In this document: one piece after another, positions 35,960-46,752 of the stretch
Numbering within the stretch: position 1 is the stretch's first letter
How the letters are laid out: every line of letters begins with the position of its first letter
Assembly: GCF_000276665.1 (NCBI RefSeq)
Contig: NW_004955417.1
Coordinates: 24,167,400-24,231,399 of the forward strand
Direction: 5' to 3'
DNA from: Chinchilla lanigera
Lineage: Eukaryota > Chordata > Mammalia > Rodentia > Chinchillidae
DNA: 64,000 nucleotides
Program-made: the position numbers and the translations under genes
Notes under the pieces: generated by a model
Told to the model about the DNA's origin: nothing
Database searches by the model: none
The model's input: the letters and a program-made list of their open reading frames with translations, nothing else

Positions 35960-36165
35960 TGCAGTGGTTCTCAGTGAGGGGACAATGAAAAGTGAGGGGA
36001 TATACAGGAATGGCTGGAGATGGGTCTGGCTGTCACAACGGGTGATCATGGTGTTGTGAGCACCGGTGGTGGCTCGTGCGTAGAGGCCAAAGATGCTGCC
36101 AGGCATCTTCTAATGTACAGGAGAGGCCTCCACAACGAAGTATCTGGCCCTAAATATGCACAGTA
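35960..36165 (-). mobile_element. MER20-like hAT DNA transposon fossil
   Basis: GCAGTGGTTCTCAGTGAGGG, GGCTGGAGATGGGTCTGGCT, GTCACAACGGGTGATCATGG, CGTAGAGGCCAAAGATGCTG, CCAGGCATCTTCTAATGTAC and AGGAGAGGCCTCCACAACGA match, in order, the reverse of the mammalian MER20 pattern ('cagtggttctcaac ... ttgtcacaac ... tagaggccagggatgctgctaaacatcctacaatgcacag'). Non-coding. Confidence 0.75.
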
Positions 36166-36289
36166 CTAAATATGAGCAACCCTGGTGTAACGGCACACAA
36201 TGGAATAATCTGAAAACCCCATCTGTGTGGCCTGTCTCAGTCCCCATTGATGTGGGAGGAAGAAGCATCCCTATATCTTATCTGTCAAG

Positions 36290-36670
36290 TACTTTCTACC
36301 TGCCAAGGCCCCTTCGATCTTATCTTCACAGTGACCCTGAGACAACAGAGCTGAGAAACAGAAGGCTGAGCAATGTTTCCAGGATAGAGAGATGCCCTGG
36401 TTCCCCATCTTGGGCTTGTTCTACAAAGGCACTGTTCTTGAGAGCTACTTATTTCTAGAACAAAAAGGAAGAATTGAAATAGTACCAGTGGCTAATGTGT
36501 ATCCAGTTTAATTGTAATGAATTAAAACGAAGATTTGAACTTCTGTTCCGGTACAGAAGTTCTTTGTTTATGTGTTCATTCACTCTCCAAGCGCCAAGTC
36601 TGTGCCAGCCATTATTCTAGGTGCCCAGGCACTATGGTGAACAAGGAAGACTTCTCCTCTCAGGAAGCCT
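36290..36670. mobile_element. Reverse MIR piece and L2 fragment
   Basis: TACTTTCTACCTGCCAAGGC, GATCTTATCTTCACAGTGAC and AACAGAGCTGAGAAACAGAA (about 36290-36380) look like reverse MIR. GTTCATTCACTCTCCAAGCG, CTGTGCCAGCCATTATTCTA and GGTGCCCAGGCACTATGGTG (36572-36660) look like plus-strand L2. Confidence 0.5.
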
Positions 36671-36940
36671 GTGGGGCAGAAGAATCTCAGCCTTGGTTAC
36701 TACACATGTTCTAGTGATGCTGGATGATGTCCCTTAATAATCAAAGCCTCACAAAATCCCAATCCCATTGCCTGCGTTCTGTATTCTGGATGCTCCAGTT
36801 ACGTGAATGATTTCTAAGCGAGCTTTATATGCTTGTATAATTTATGCATTTGCCTTTTCTTCTGTCCCCTGTGATATTCTTTTCCGATCACGCAGCAAAC
36901 TCATAGCCAGCCCTTGAGATACAGAATAAATGCTTCCTGA

Positions 36941-36961
36941 TGCTAGAGCTAGAGCTAGAGG
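36941..36961 (+). repeat. Short GCTAGA hexamer repeat
   Basis: GCTAGAGCTAGAGCTAGAG is three tandem copies of a 6-bp unit. Short and of no evident function. Confidence 0.8.
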
Positions 36962-37469
36962 CTCTATGATCGGAGCTCTTACACTGCACTGTAAGGCAGC
37001 ACAGCGTAATGACAGAGAATATGACAACTGACCTGCTTGTGTGTCTTGCTTCCACCATTACACTGAGTATCTTGAGATGGTAGTTCATGGTTGTGCTGCA
37101 TTCTTTCCCTTCCCAGCACTAATGCATCCAGCTCCAGGCCCCAACGGGTGGCCCCTTGGTAGCTTCTAGTGGGCATTTGTCATGGGAAAGGGGGGGTCCA
37201 GAAACAGCAGAAGAGTGAGCTGGAATTTGTCCTCTGTGGCTACCTTCCTGGCGGGCCATCCTGAGCTGGTCTCTCTCCAGGTTGCAGTAACCAGCTCTTG
37301 TTCATTTAAGTTAAAGAGTGGCCCCAGCTCCACGCCGATATGACTGCTTGGGTACTGCACTGGTTCTTGTGGCACTACCTAAAGCCAGGCCATGCGGTAG
37401 CAATAAGCCTCTTTCAGGAATTCTCAAATCACAGAAATTAATTACACTCTCTTTCCTTTGGTCAGACTG

Positions 37470-37560
37470 TTACTCATTTTCGTATTCCAGTGTCTAACAA
37501 AGTGCCTGGCCCTAAGAAGCTGCTCTATAAATGTTTGTTAAAGTGTAAATGAGTGAATAC
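37470..37560 (+). mobile_element. MIR/L2-type 3' end
   Basis: CAGTGTCTAACAAAGTGCCT, GGCCCTAAGAAGCTGCTCTA and TAAATGTTTGTTAAAGTG, then ATGAGTGAAT, fits the shared MIR/L2 3' ending 'cagtgcctggcacatagtaggtgctcaataaatgtttgttgaatgaat'. Confidence 0.6.
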
Positions 37561-37730
37561 AGATGCTACGATCAAATTTTAATCAATCTCAGAGTTTTTC
37601 GTTTGTCAAAAAAGCTGCCCTCATCAAAGGCTTCTGATTTCCTCAGAAGTAGTACATTATTTTTTTGAACTCCACCAGGCACAGTCCTGCTTATTAGTAC
37701 TGCTGTTCTTTGTCATTTTCAACTTTACAG

Positions 37731-37988
37731 AAAACAGAAATAAGGCAATGTCTGGACTTTCCCCTTGAGCATCCAACAGTGCTTCTTTTGAATTCTTCAT
37801 CACTAGCCTCAAACACAAAACAAAATCAAAGCAGGAAACTTCTGTCCTCACCACGCCCCGGTCAGAAAACTTCCACCTCTGAGAATACATGTAATGACAG
37901 TTTGGTAGACAAAAAGGAAAACTATGAATTCAACGAGACTCTCACATTTCAGCAAAAGTTTCTACCCAAAGTGAATATGACACATTAA
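37731..37988 (+). CDS. Candidate 3'-terminal coding exon (unrecognised)
   Basis: A T-rich tract followed by CAACTTTACAG gives a good 3' splice site. Directly after it a frame stays open for 85 codons (beginning KTEIRQCLDFPLEHP) and ends with TAA after a KVNMTH C-terminus. The peptide is rich in Ser, Asn, Lys and Gln with no transmembrane or known motif, like a disordered tail. I do not recognise the family. ATTAAA overlaps the stop and is too close to be its usual poly(A) signal. A frame of this length can occur by chance in 64 kb, so this is a lead, not a gene call. It points towards the minus-strand candidate at 39065-39124. Confidence 0.25.
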   Translation, partial: KTEIRQCLDFPLEHPTVLLLNSSSLASNTKQNQSRKLLSSPRPGQKTSTSENTCNDSLVDKKENYEFNETLTFQQKFLPKVNMTH

Positions 37989-38159
37989 ATGAATGTCAGC
38001 CTCAAAGACCTTCTCTTGAGCACTGTTGGTAGCTGTGTTTTCTAAGTTGGTAAGTGCTTGCTGTTAATGTGAAAACTGCTTTCAACTTAATTTGGCAACA
38101 AAGAAAACACATTATCTTTTTTTGCACTTCCCATGAGGCCAGGGACTGGCGTTCCCAGT

Positions 38160-38199
38160 AACGACGGTACTGCCCACTTGTAATTTTTTCACAGTAGGT
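38160..38199 (+). repeat. 40-bp direct repeat left of gap
   Basis: AACGACGGTACTGCCCACTT through to ACAGTAGGT is identical, over all 40 bases, to 38300-38339 directly to the right of the run of Ns. Confidence 0.98.
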
Positions 38200-38299
38200 N
38201 NNNNNNNNNNNNNNNNNNNNNNNNNNNNNNNNNNNNNNNNNNNNNNNNNNNNNNNNNNNNNNNNNNNNNNNNNNNNNNNNNNNNNNNNNNNNNNNNNNN
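38200..38299. other. Assembly gap (100 N)
   Basis: Exactly 100 Ns, the conventional placeholder for a gap of unknown length. The flanks overlap by 40 identical bases, so there may be no missing sequence here. Confidence 0.98.
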
Positions 38300-38339
38300 A
38301 ACGACGGTACTGCCCACTTGTAATTTTTTCACAGTAGGT
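38300..38339 (+). repeat. 40-bp direct repeat right of gap
   Basis: Identical to 38160-38199. The following base after this copy (GATGTG) continues the unique sequence that the left contig would be expected to run into. Confidence 0.98.
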
Positions 38340-39064
38340 GATGTGTCCAGTGCTGGCACCTCTTCAAAGTTTGCCTTCATGACAGTACCATAAGGATGGT
38401 ACTAGTTCTGTCATTCTGCAGAGGCCAAAGCTGAACCAGGTGGAGGCTAGCTGCAGAAGTAGCACTTGACTCCAAACGCTGAGGTCACACATTGGGGTTC
38501 TCTTTCCTCTGGTCACCTCTGGTGTCCAAAAGAGACATGGATACAGAAGAATTTCTGAATTATCAGCTCACCATATACCGGCTTATTTGGTGCAGAAGAC
38601 TTTGGCGTTTCACAGTCTGCTCAGGGAAACTACATCTTTTTGTTCTACAAGGGGATTTTGGATAATGCCAAGGACTAAGGCAATGAGAAAAAGAACAGAA
38701 GAAAAGCAATTTCACAAATTTTCAAAGGTCAGCTGGTTTCTACACGGTAATGAAATAGCACTTACACTTCTGTTAATAGCCTAAGAAACTTGCCCAGTAT
38801 GGGATAGAAAGCTCAGGACTCACACATATTCCACTGTTTCTTTAAATGTTACCCTGCACCTAATTTATATTTTAAAAAAAGTACAATACAGAACAGATGG
38901 AGCAGCATAAAGCAGATGTGGAGCTGGAGTCTAAATAGAGATGAACATTTCTTCAGCTAATAAGAAAACGCAGAGGCAGTGCAGACGACATGTAAGAGAA
39001 GCGTTTTTACACAGGAAAAAGTAACTGAGAAATGCACACACTGTCACAGCGAAGAGAGCACGGG

Positions 39065-39124
39065 GATTACTTCATGACATTTGAAATGACCTCCTTGTAC
39101 ATCTTCCTGAGGACCCGAACAGGC
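39065..39124 (-). CDS. Candidate 3'-terminal coding exon (unrecognised)
   Basis: On the minus strand a strong 3' splice site (CTTTCCTCCTTCTCTTCCAC, AG, with a CTCAG branch-like word just upstream) is followed by 19 codons and TAA: EPVRVLRKMYKEVISNVMK, stop. The peptide is amphipathic and basic, plausible as a C-terminal helix. I could not place it in a family. The putative 3' UTR continues to lower coordinates; the only signal seen is a variant AATATA/TATAAA near 38865-38875. No upstream exon was identified at higher coordinates. The splice site is the main evidence. Confidence 0.25.
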
Positions 39125-39129
39125 TCCTG

Positions 39130-42100
39130 TGGAAGAGAAGGAGGAAAGCTGAGGGCATCTGAAGACACTAAGGCCATGGGAGGTAGTGGGAGCTAAGGAA
39201 GGACTTCCAGAGTAGAGTGTGCCATCGGGAGTGTTTTCTATTCTGAAGGGACGCTGTCAAGTAATTCAAAGCAGATTAGAGAAAGAAGATATACCTTTTC
39301 TCCTGGCCAAGCTTTATTAATTCTGTTTTTGCATTAAAAAATTTTGTTTTATGGATATTTCCAAACATGCAGAATTAGGGAGAATCATACTAGGGCCCCC
39401 ACTCCCCAGCTCTCGGCTTCAACAACCATCAGCATATGTATCTTGCTTCAGGGCTTCTTCTGTTTGTACTTATTTTTCTTGATGTTGAACTCAGTCTTGA
39501 CAAAGTACCGCTTCCTAATTCCTTTGTTCATAAAATGTGCCTATTGCCTATACTTGTGGGTTGGAAGAGAAGTTGTCACATGTTCAGCACAGACCCTGCA
39601 AAGAAAAGTGTGCAACAAGTGTTGACTGTCATTCTTACGTGTGGATGCAGAAAAGCACTAACAGTGGACACGGAAAGATGAGACTTTCATTGTTAAATGT
39701 CGGTGTAGAACAAAATTAGGACAGGAAGAGTCAGGCGATTTTAGGACTCTTGTTTTAAATATTGGCTATTATGGAAAGTGCAACTCTTCAGACACATTTT
39801 ACTGAAGGAAAATAACAGATACTTCCCAGAGGCACAGACTCATGCCTCCTAGACCAAAATGTACATATTAGTCCCCCAATTCCTTTTTTTTATAGATTGG
39901 CTTTTTATTCACTGTATTACCCTAAATGCCATTAGAAGATGGGGTCGGGCAAACAGATATTGGTGCTAGCTTTTGCAAAGTTAAATCTCCCATGGTGAAG
40001 GCAGCAATTCCAAGGGAAAGACTCCAGTGAACAGAGAGAAGCACACGTGAAAATGCAATTGAAGACTGTTCCATGTAGTTGTACCTGTTTAGGAGACGCT
40101 GAGAACTGTCCCTGCTCAGAAGCAGGCAGCACCATGACTGGGGAGGAACAGCTGGCCCTGCCTCTCGGGAGGTAGAGGCGGAAGTGATACTCCCAGCTGA
40201 GGCTCTGAGGGTAAATAGCCCTTAAAATGCTCCCACAAACTGTAAATGCGCCGAGTGCTCCTCTCCTAAGCAGCAAGGAGATGGTTTGCAACGTGTAATT
40301 TGAGACTTCCTTTACTTCTGAAAGCTCTAGCCATATTCCTTTGCCATTAAAATCGTGCAACCTTCTGTTCCTTCTAAACATAAATTTCCATCTTATGTTC
40401 AGTCTCAAGTCCAACTTTCTTAAGCTATTTCTTAAGAACACCTGCAAAAATTAACACCATCTTTTAGCCAACTCTGTATTCATAGGAAATGTACTGCTGG
40501 GTAACCACCCCTGTGGCTTTTGCTCTACCTGCACCTGTGCACCCTTTGAGGTGTCTACGCAGCATAAACACTAACGTATCCTCCTCTGCCTCCTCTCCTG
40601 CCCTAGCTCCACTAATTCTTGCCTTCTGGCTGTCTTCTACAGAAAGCATGTTCCCATATTCCACCTTAATGACATAAATAGCCATGTTTTGGAATGGTCT
40701 TTTTGTTTTTAGGGCCAAAAAAGGAAGACAAAATTATTTTTATAGAAAACATTCTGCAAGCCTGTGTGATCCATCAGAAAGTCATCAGGATATTCTGAGC
40801 CGGTTGTTTTTCTAAAGCTGGTTAGGAGAAGCACAGGAGTGAAAAATAACGTTGTTGCCATATGCACGAGGGTGAAGTGGGTGAAGGGGGAAGGCTGGGG
40901 AAAAACAGAAAATGAAGTGACTGATAGAATGAGAAGTGGAGTCCCAGGAATTGTGCCGTGGGCATCTGCCTTATTTTACACGTGGCCACTGGACACCAAA
41001 GTTTGCATTGCCCTCAGCTGAGTGGTAACCTCACTAGAGAAGCAAAAGAGAAGGGGATGATAGTGAACTACTGTGGATTGGTCAGTGCTGCAAGCTGAGG
41101 ACTTGAGATGTGACTGTCCTTTGTAGAAAGGGAGGGGCGGCCACGAGAGGAAGGTGAATTCAGAAGTGACTTCCAATGCCTGCTCTCTGTGGCTCCACAT
41201 GCAGCCACTGAAAGTTCCGCCACATGCAAAGGGCAGGGCTGGAGTGATGTGGCTCAGTTACTTCCAACGGTGATTACTCGAGGGAATGCAACGGCTTCGC
41301 ATGAGGCATTCTCATAATGAGAACGTCCTGAATCCAGTGTTCCTGGCACTGTCATCTCTACGAAACTCGCCAAGTATTCCCAGCTCTCCTTAGGACCTGT
41401 ACATCTTCAAAACATCCACAACTGGCTAATTGATTAGGACTTGGCCAGACAGCTCCAGGTGGCTAATTGGTAAAGTGATCTCTCCAAGAGGATTCATCTT
41501 TAATTATGGGCATTTGACATCTTTATGTAGGTTTTATGAGATATTAAATACATTTTCAGTAGATATCCATTGAAGCCATATGGCAGCCTTGAATATGTAG
41601 AACAAATTGGGCATAATGAAGTGTTATTTATTTATTTTAGAATGCCAAGAGGTACTGTTGAGGGCACTTTTTACAAGTTGAGGCTGGAAATTTAGGAGTC
41701 TGGGTGGTAAAGAAGACATTCTTTATGTATTGCTGCAGGCTGTACAGAGGTGGATACAAGGGCAGACAGCGTCCAAAGAGCAAAGAAAAAAGAAATTGAG
41801 AAGCAATTCTTATTCCAAGAGGAATATCAAAGACATAAAATAGAGCAGTGCATTCTGTGTGTGTCCTTGTTTTTACCCAATATATCAGCTGGAACTAGAT
41901 CTCTTCTGTTTGGACCTATTCAGTCATTTAATTCCACACTATTTAGAATTTGTATGAAAAATGTTATGGATTAGACTCAAAACAGGCCCAGGGACACTTA
42001 GGTAGTCCATGAATGGGGAGCAGGGACTCTGTCACTCTCCCAGGGTATATATAAAATCTCTATATAGGAGTTTTTCTGAAGGCAGGGTCTGTAGCCTTCA

Positions 42101-42385
42101 TGAGAATAAGAACTTTGTGTTTGTTTGGGGAATATTTTTGCAAGGGGAAACAATATAATACAGGACACATATTTTATGTGATTATAGTAGTCACCCAAAG
42201 AACGATATACAAAAGAGTGCAGGAAATCTGTCCACACACCAAGACCAAGGAATCCAGCCGAGGGCCTGGATCCTATGGAAATGTCTTGCATGAGTCCATC
42301 TGAATACCTAGAGCTCATAACAACGCCTCCCATGAATCCAACTGGAGGCCCAGAGCCCACGACAACATCTCATGCAGACCTGTTT
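39130..42385. other. Unique sequence; longest ORF in window is unsupported
   Basis: The longest open frame in the window (171 codons, minus strand, 39932-40447) lies here. It shows no domain or consistent codon pattern, and a frame this long is plausible by chance in 64 kb of six frames. No repeat family is recognised. Confidence 0.4.
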
Positions 42386-42476
42386 CATGGATCTGCACTG
42401 GGAAGGCCCAAAGGTCAGTGGCAGAATCTAAGAAGTCTGTGCCAGCGGGATGAAGGATGTGTGCTAGCAGGCTGAG

Positions 42477-42830
42477 GGATCTGCACTGGAGCCAGGAAGC
42501 AATGCTCACAAGAACCAGAGCTCCCCCAAAAGGTACCACCGCCATCCTCAGCAACAGTGAGGTCCTGAGCTCCTCTGATGATCAAGATGGCCGAGTTCCC
42601 ATCAGGGAAGCCAACGGAGCAAGCTTCTCCTAGAGACCAGCAGTGCACCATCTTCCCCTCCAGAGCCAGGAAGTGATGCTCAAAGTGAGGACCAGAGCTC
42701 CCCTAAAGTGAACCAAAGCCATTCTTATTGGGAACGAGGTCCCAAGCTCCTCAGAGGATGAAAATAGCCCAGTTCATCAGGAAAGCAAGCATGACGAGCT
42801 CCTCCAAAACAACCAATAGCTTCCACCAGC
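42477..42830 (+). repeat. Diverged ~180-bp tandem duplication
   Basis: Unit A (about 42477-42655) and unit B (about 42658-42830) align in order: GAGCCAGGAAGCAATGCTCA versus GAGCCAGGAAGTGATGCTCA, then ACCAGAGCTCCCC, GAGGTCC(T/C)(G/A)AGCTCCTC, a 'GATGA(T/A)(C/A)A' word, AGTTC(C)CATCAGG and AAGC(C)AA. GGATCTGCACTGG also occurs twice upstream (42389 and 42479). Family unknown. Confidence 0.7.
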
Positions 42831-43079
42831 TCCAACAGCCTTTCTCCACTCCCAAGAGCCACAACTTTTCCTTCTCCACTTCTGCCTCTTACGCTGGTGG
42901 CAACAATCCCCAGGTGGGGCTCCCACACCCAGCACCATGCTTACTCAGTTCAGCTGGGGCTTATAAATTGACCACCAGTTATCAATCTACCACAAACTTC
43001 ACTGAAAAAAAAGAACTGTAGAGCTCCAGATCCAAGGCTAGAAGACATCACACTGTAAAAAACACCAGGGTATCTGGAC

Positions 43080-43870
43080 TAGTTCACACCTGTAAGAAAG
43101 GTTTCTACCAGAAAGCCAAAATATACGTGCCGGTGAGGATGGGGAGACAGAGCACCCTGGCACAGTGTTGGTGGGAATGTAAATTAGTGCAGCCGTAATG
43201 GGAAACTGTGCACCTTCTTTGAAAATTAAAAGTAAAACTACCATATGATCTAGCAATACCACTTCTGGGCACTGACCCTCCAAACACAAAATCAGCAGTC
43301 AAAAAGATAATGGTAGCCCGGCATTATTGCTCACAGAGGCACTATTCACATTCGTCAGCACACAGCATCAACCTATGTGTCCATACACGGTTGGGTGGTA
43401 AAGAAAAGGCAGTATGTGTGAGCGGGATATTATTTGGCCTTAAAAGAAAGGAACTTGTCATTTGTGGTAACATGGGTGAACCCATCAGTCAGGCACAGAA
43501 GGACAAAGACTTCTGGATCTCTCTGATATGTGGGACTTTACAGAGTCAAATTCATGGAAGCAGAGAGTTAGAAAGATGGCATAAGTAAGGGGTAGAGGAA
43601 CTGGGGAGATAGTGTTACAAAATTTTAACTGGACAGGAGTATATATTGAAGAAATCTATTGCACACCATGTTGACAGTAGCTAATAGTAATATATTATAT
43701 ACTTGAATATTAAGAAACAATTTTAAGTGTTCTCACTACAAAGAATTGACTTATGAGGTAAAACATATATGTAAATTATCTTGATTTAGCCATTGTAGGA
43801 TGCATACAAATATCAAAACAACATATTCTATACCATAAATTCATACATTTTCTATTTGTAAATTAAAAAA
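43080..43870 (+). mobile_element. Old L1 3' end
   Basis: GCCGGTGAGGATGGGGAGAC, GTTGGTGGGAATGTAAATTA, GTGCAGCCGTAATGGGAAAC, ACTACCATATGATCTAGCAA, TACCACTTCTGGGCACTGAC and CAACCTATGTGTCCATACAC correspond to the end of L1 ORF2. The 3' UTR follows, with GGAACTGGGGAGATAGTGTT, ATTTTAACTGGACAGGAGTA and TTACAAATAGAAAATG-like ending to AATTAAAAAAATG. Frames are broken. It belongs to an older L1 group than the element at 46753. Confidence 0.7.
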
Positions 43871-43871
43871 A

Positions 43872-46740
43872 TGTAGCTTCATATCCAGGACTGTAAAAAT
43901 CTGTAAGTTTTAAGACATGGATGCAACATCTGACACTGACACTACACCCCGACCTTTGGCAGTAAAAGGCACACCCTTTTACTTTGACTCCATTGACTCC
44001 ACAGGACTCAGGGAAGTAGATTCCATGAACATGAAACAACATTCTGAAACTTGAGGATGCCACGATGGTTAGGAAATAATTTTTACTATGGGAAAGACCA
44101 AACACTGTCCCAAAGAAATACAACAGAAAGAAAAGGAAAAATAAAAATGAGAGAACCAGAGCCGTCTGGTTCCTCTCATTCATAAACTGGACTCATCGTT
44201 TCACTGGCTTGGGATGAGGGCATTGCTTTGGTACTATGGGGACAGTCTTTTGCTAGAAAAGACGCAGAGATGGGGAGAAAACAATTCTCGGTCCTCTCTG
44301 CCTCTGGCTGTTGAGACACATACTAATTTTTCTTGTTCAACACATATTTCTACCTACTTTTATTAACCCATTTGAAAGTCTTGAGGACATTATACATTTT
44401 ATATATTCCAATATACAGGACTACAGTTTAAATAACTGAACCACTCTACATGGTGTGGTTGCCACTAAAAAAAAAAAAAATCCTACAACATACTTCCTCC
44501 CTTTTCCTAACCTGACTATTTCGGCACTTTTTTCCATATCTCTGAATGATACGCCAATTGGTGACTCTTAAAATACTGACTTCCCACTGTGGAAGCAGAG
44601 GACTGACCTGTCTCTCCTCCCTCTACTTCTCCCACACACACTATCCTCTCTCCTCCCTTCATCTCAATACACTCATTTTCCCTTACAACAATAATCAGGG
44701 TATGGAGCACTGAATCACAATTCCCTCCCTAAGTGACTACTGTTTTCCAGGGAGATAATGATGATCTTGTGCTTTAATTTGTCTGGCTTCCTAAAGACTT
44801 ATATTCTGAAATACATGTCCACAGCCCCAACAGCTCACAAGTCACCTGACTTCCCCATTAAGGTGTTTCATGGTTCAGGTACTCTGCCCATCGCATCCGC
44901 TTAGAGAAGGATCTTGGCTACGCCTGGATAGCTTGGCTCATTCCTGACAGCCTCCGTTTCCCCACTTCCAGGACAAAGCTTTCCCCTTGGCCAGGGGAGC
45001 CTCTGCAGGTCTCCTAAATAAAGAAGGAGAGGAAATTTGGGGGTCCAAATTTTTCTCAAACTTTGCAATCATCTTCTTTAACTCAGGTATTACCTAGGGC
45101 CTGCTAGCGTATTTACTATGGATTTCTCTCCTTCTAGCCACCAAAATGTTCTAAAATTTTATATGGTCATCTTTCCCTTTATTTCTCATGTCTTAATAGC
45201 TTTCTATCCTTTACATTTTTCTTTGCTGTTTTTTTTTTTTTTTCAAGTAGGGAATAAATGTAGAAGTATGCACTTAATCCACTTTCGTTGTTTTTGAGAG
45301 TGTTTTAGGAATCAATATTACAGAAATCCAGGCAAATACTTCATACAGGCATTTTATCAACAGCTATTTATAAGACAATACTCAACACGTGCTTATCTGC
45401 AACTTATAGGTGACTGAAATGAGGCCTATTCTCCCTCAAGTAAGCCATTTGCCAGATGGATGCAGGTACTGAGCACCTTCTGCCCCAGCCCCTTTCCACA
45501 GACCCTTGCTCACATTAGGGTTGTGTCGAGCACTGCCTCCTTGGTAGTCTACAGCTGCTTTCAAGTCCCAAATCCCTGAGAATTGCCTCAGTCAATCAAT
45601 ACCTTTTGTCACGCTCTATTACAGCTGATCAATATGGACAAGAATGCAATGAGGTGGAAGCAAGATGTTTTATTCAATCAAGTTTTGGGTCTCTTTTATT
45701 GATCCCAATGCTTTAGTAGTGTTTATAAAACTTCTAGATTCCTCATATCTCATTTGCTTTATCCCAGCTAGCGGGAATTGTTTGCATAAAAACACCTGCA
45801 CATTTCTTTTTTCATAGTGAACCCCTTAATGTGAATGTATCTGGATCCTAGAGAGACCCTGGACTTACTTCCACCCTGTTTGCATAACCCATAATCCCTA
45901 CACCTATAGTCTCTCACCTGTGTAATAGAAGGGGTTAGAGCTCACAAACTGGAATTCAAGGGCCATTTGTGGTCAGTAGACATATTTGGTGGCACTGCAC
46001 AGTAATAAAAGTTTGTTTGGGCTGTGACTGCTTTTGGTGGTGGGAGGGAGGGGAAGTGCATTTTAGTTTTCTGTAGTAATAGCTACTTCTTACAGAATTG
46101 CAGCCAGTCCTCATAAATTCCTATCAACTATCTATTCCTTAAATGTATTTGAGGTTATTTTTTTTAAATAGCACAATGATCAGATATTCTCGCATATCCT
46201 CTTTAGCATTAACCTCCTTTAAGTTCACAGACCTTGCAAATAACATTAGCCAAAATAACCAGGATCTTGGGAGTGGAACTCATTGTGTAACCATCTAAAA
46301 AAGAAGGAAAATGTTATAAAATAAAGCGGCATTCCTTCCCTTTTTTGTGTGTTTCTGTATTTTTCTTTGAGCAATGCCTAAAAACTAGCTGCCTCTTTTT
46401 TCCTATATATTTCCATTTCCTGAACAGACATTGGCACCAGCAATATCGTCACCACTCTCCTTCCTTTATCTGACCTCACACTATATGTTTTTCACATTTA
46501 CATTGTAAATTCCCACAGAGAAAGATGGTCCTATATTTTTATCTTTCTCTTCTAAATGTTTATTTAGATCACAATGTTTGAACAGCAAACATAGTACACT
46601 GAATGAAAACTTTCTTCATTTTCTTTGTTTTAATTTAGGCTTTTCTTTGAGAGTCAGAAAGTCACAGAAGACATCGTGTTCTAACTTCTAGTATTTTTTT
46701 AGGGCTTGGATGTCACAGGGAAAATTAATGATGTAGTTAA
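43872..46740. other. Mostly unique, no gene seen
   Basis: Contains an A-run (44468-44480) and a T-run (45228-45243). No exon or repeat family recognised; the minus-strand frame at 43863-44183 is AT-driven. Confidence 0.4.
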
Positions 46741-46752
46741 AATATTTTTTCC

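Noticed and set aside
39932..40447. 171-codon open frame on the minus strand, the longest in the window
   Set aside because: No domain, signal peptide or membrane pattern is visible, and no supported splice structure. A frame of this size is expected about once by chance in 64 kb of six-frame mammalian DNA.
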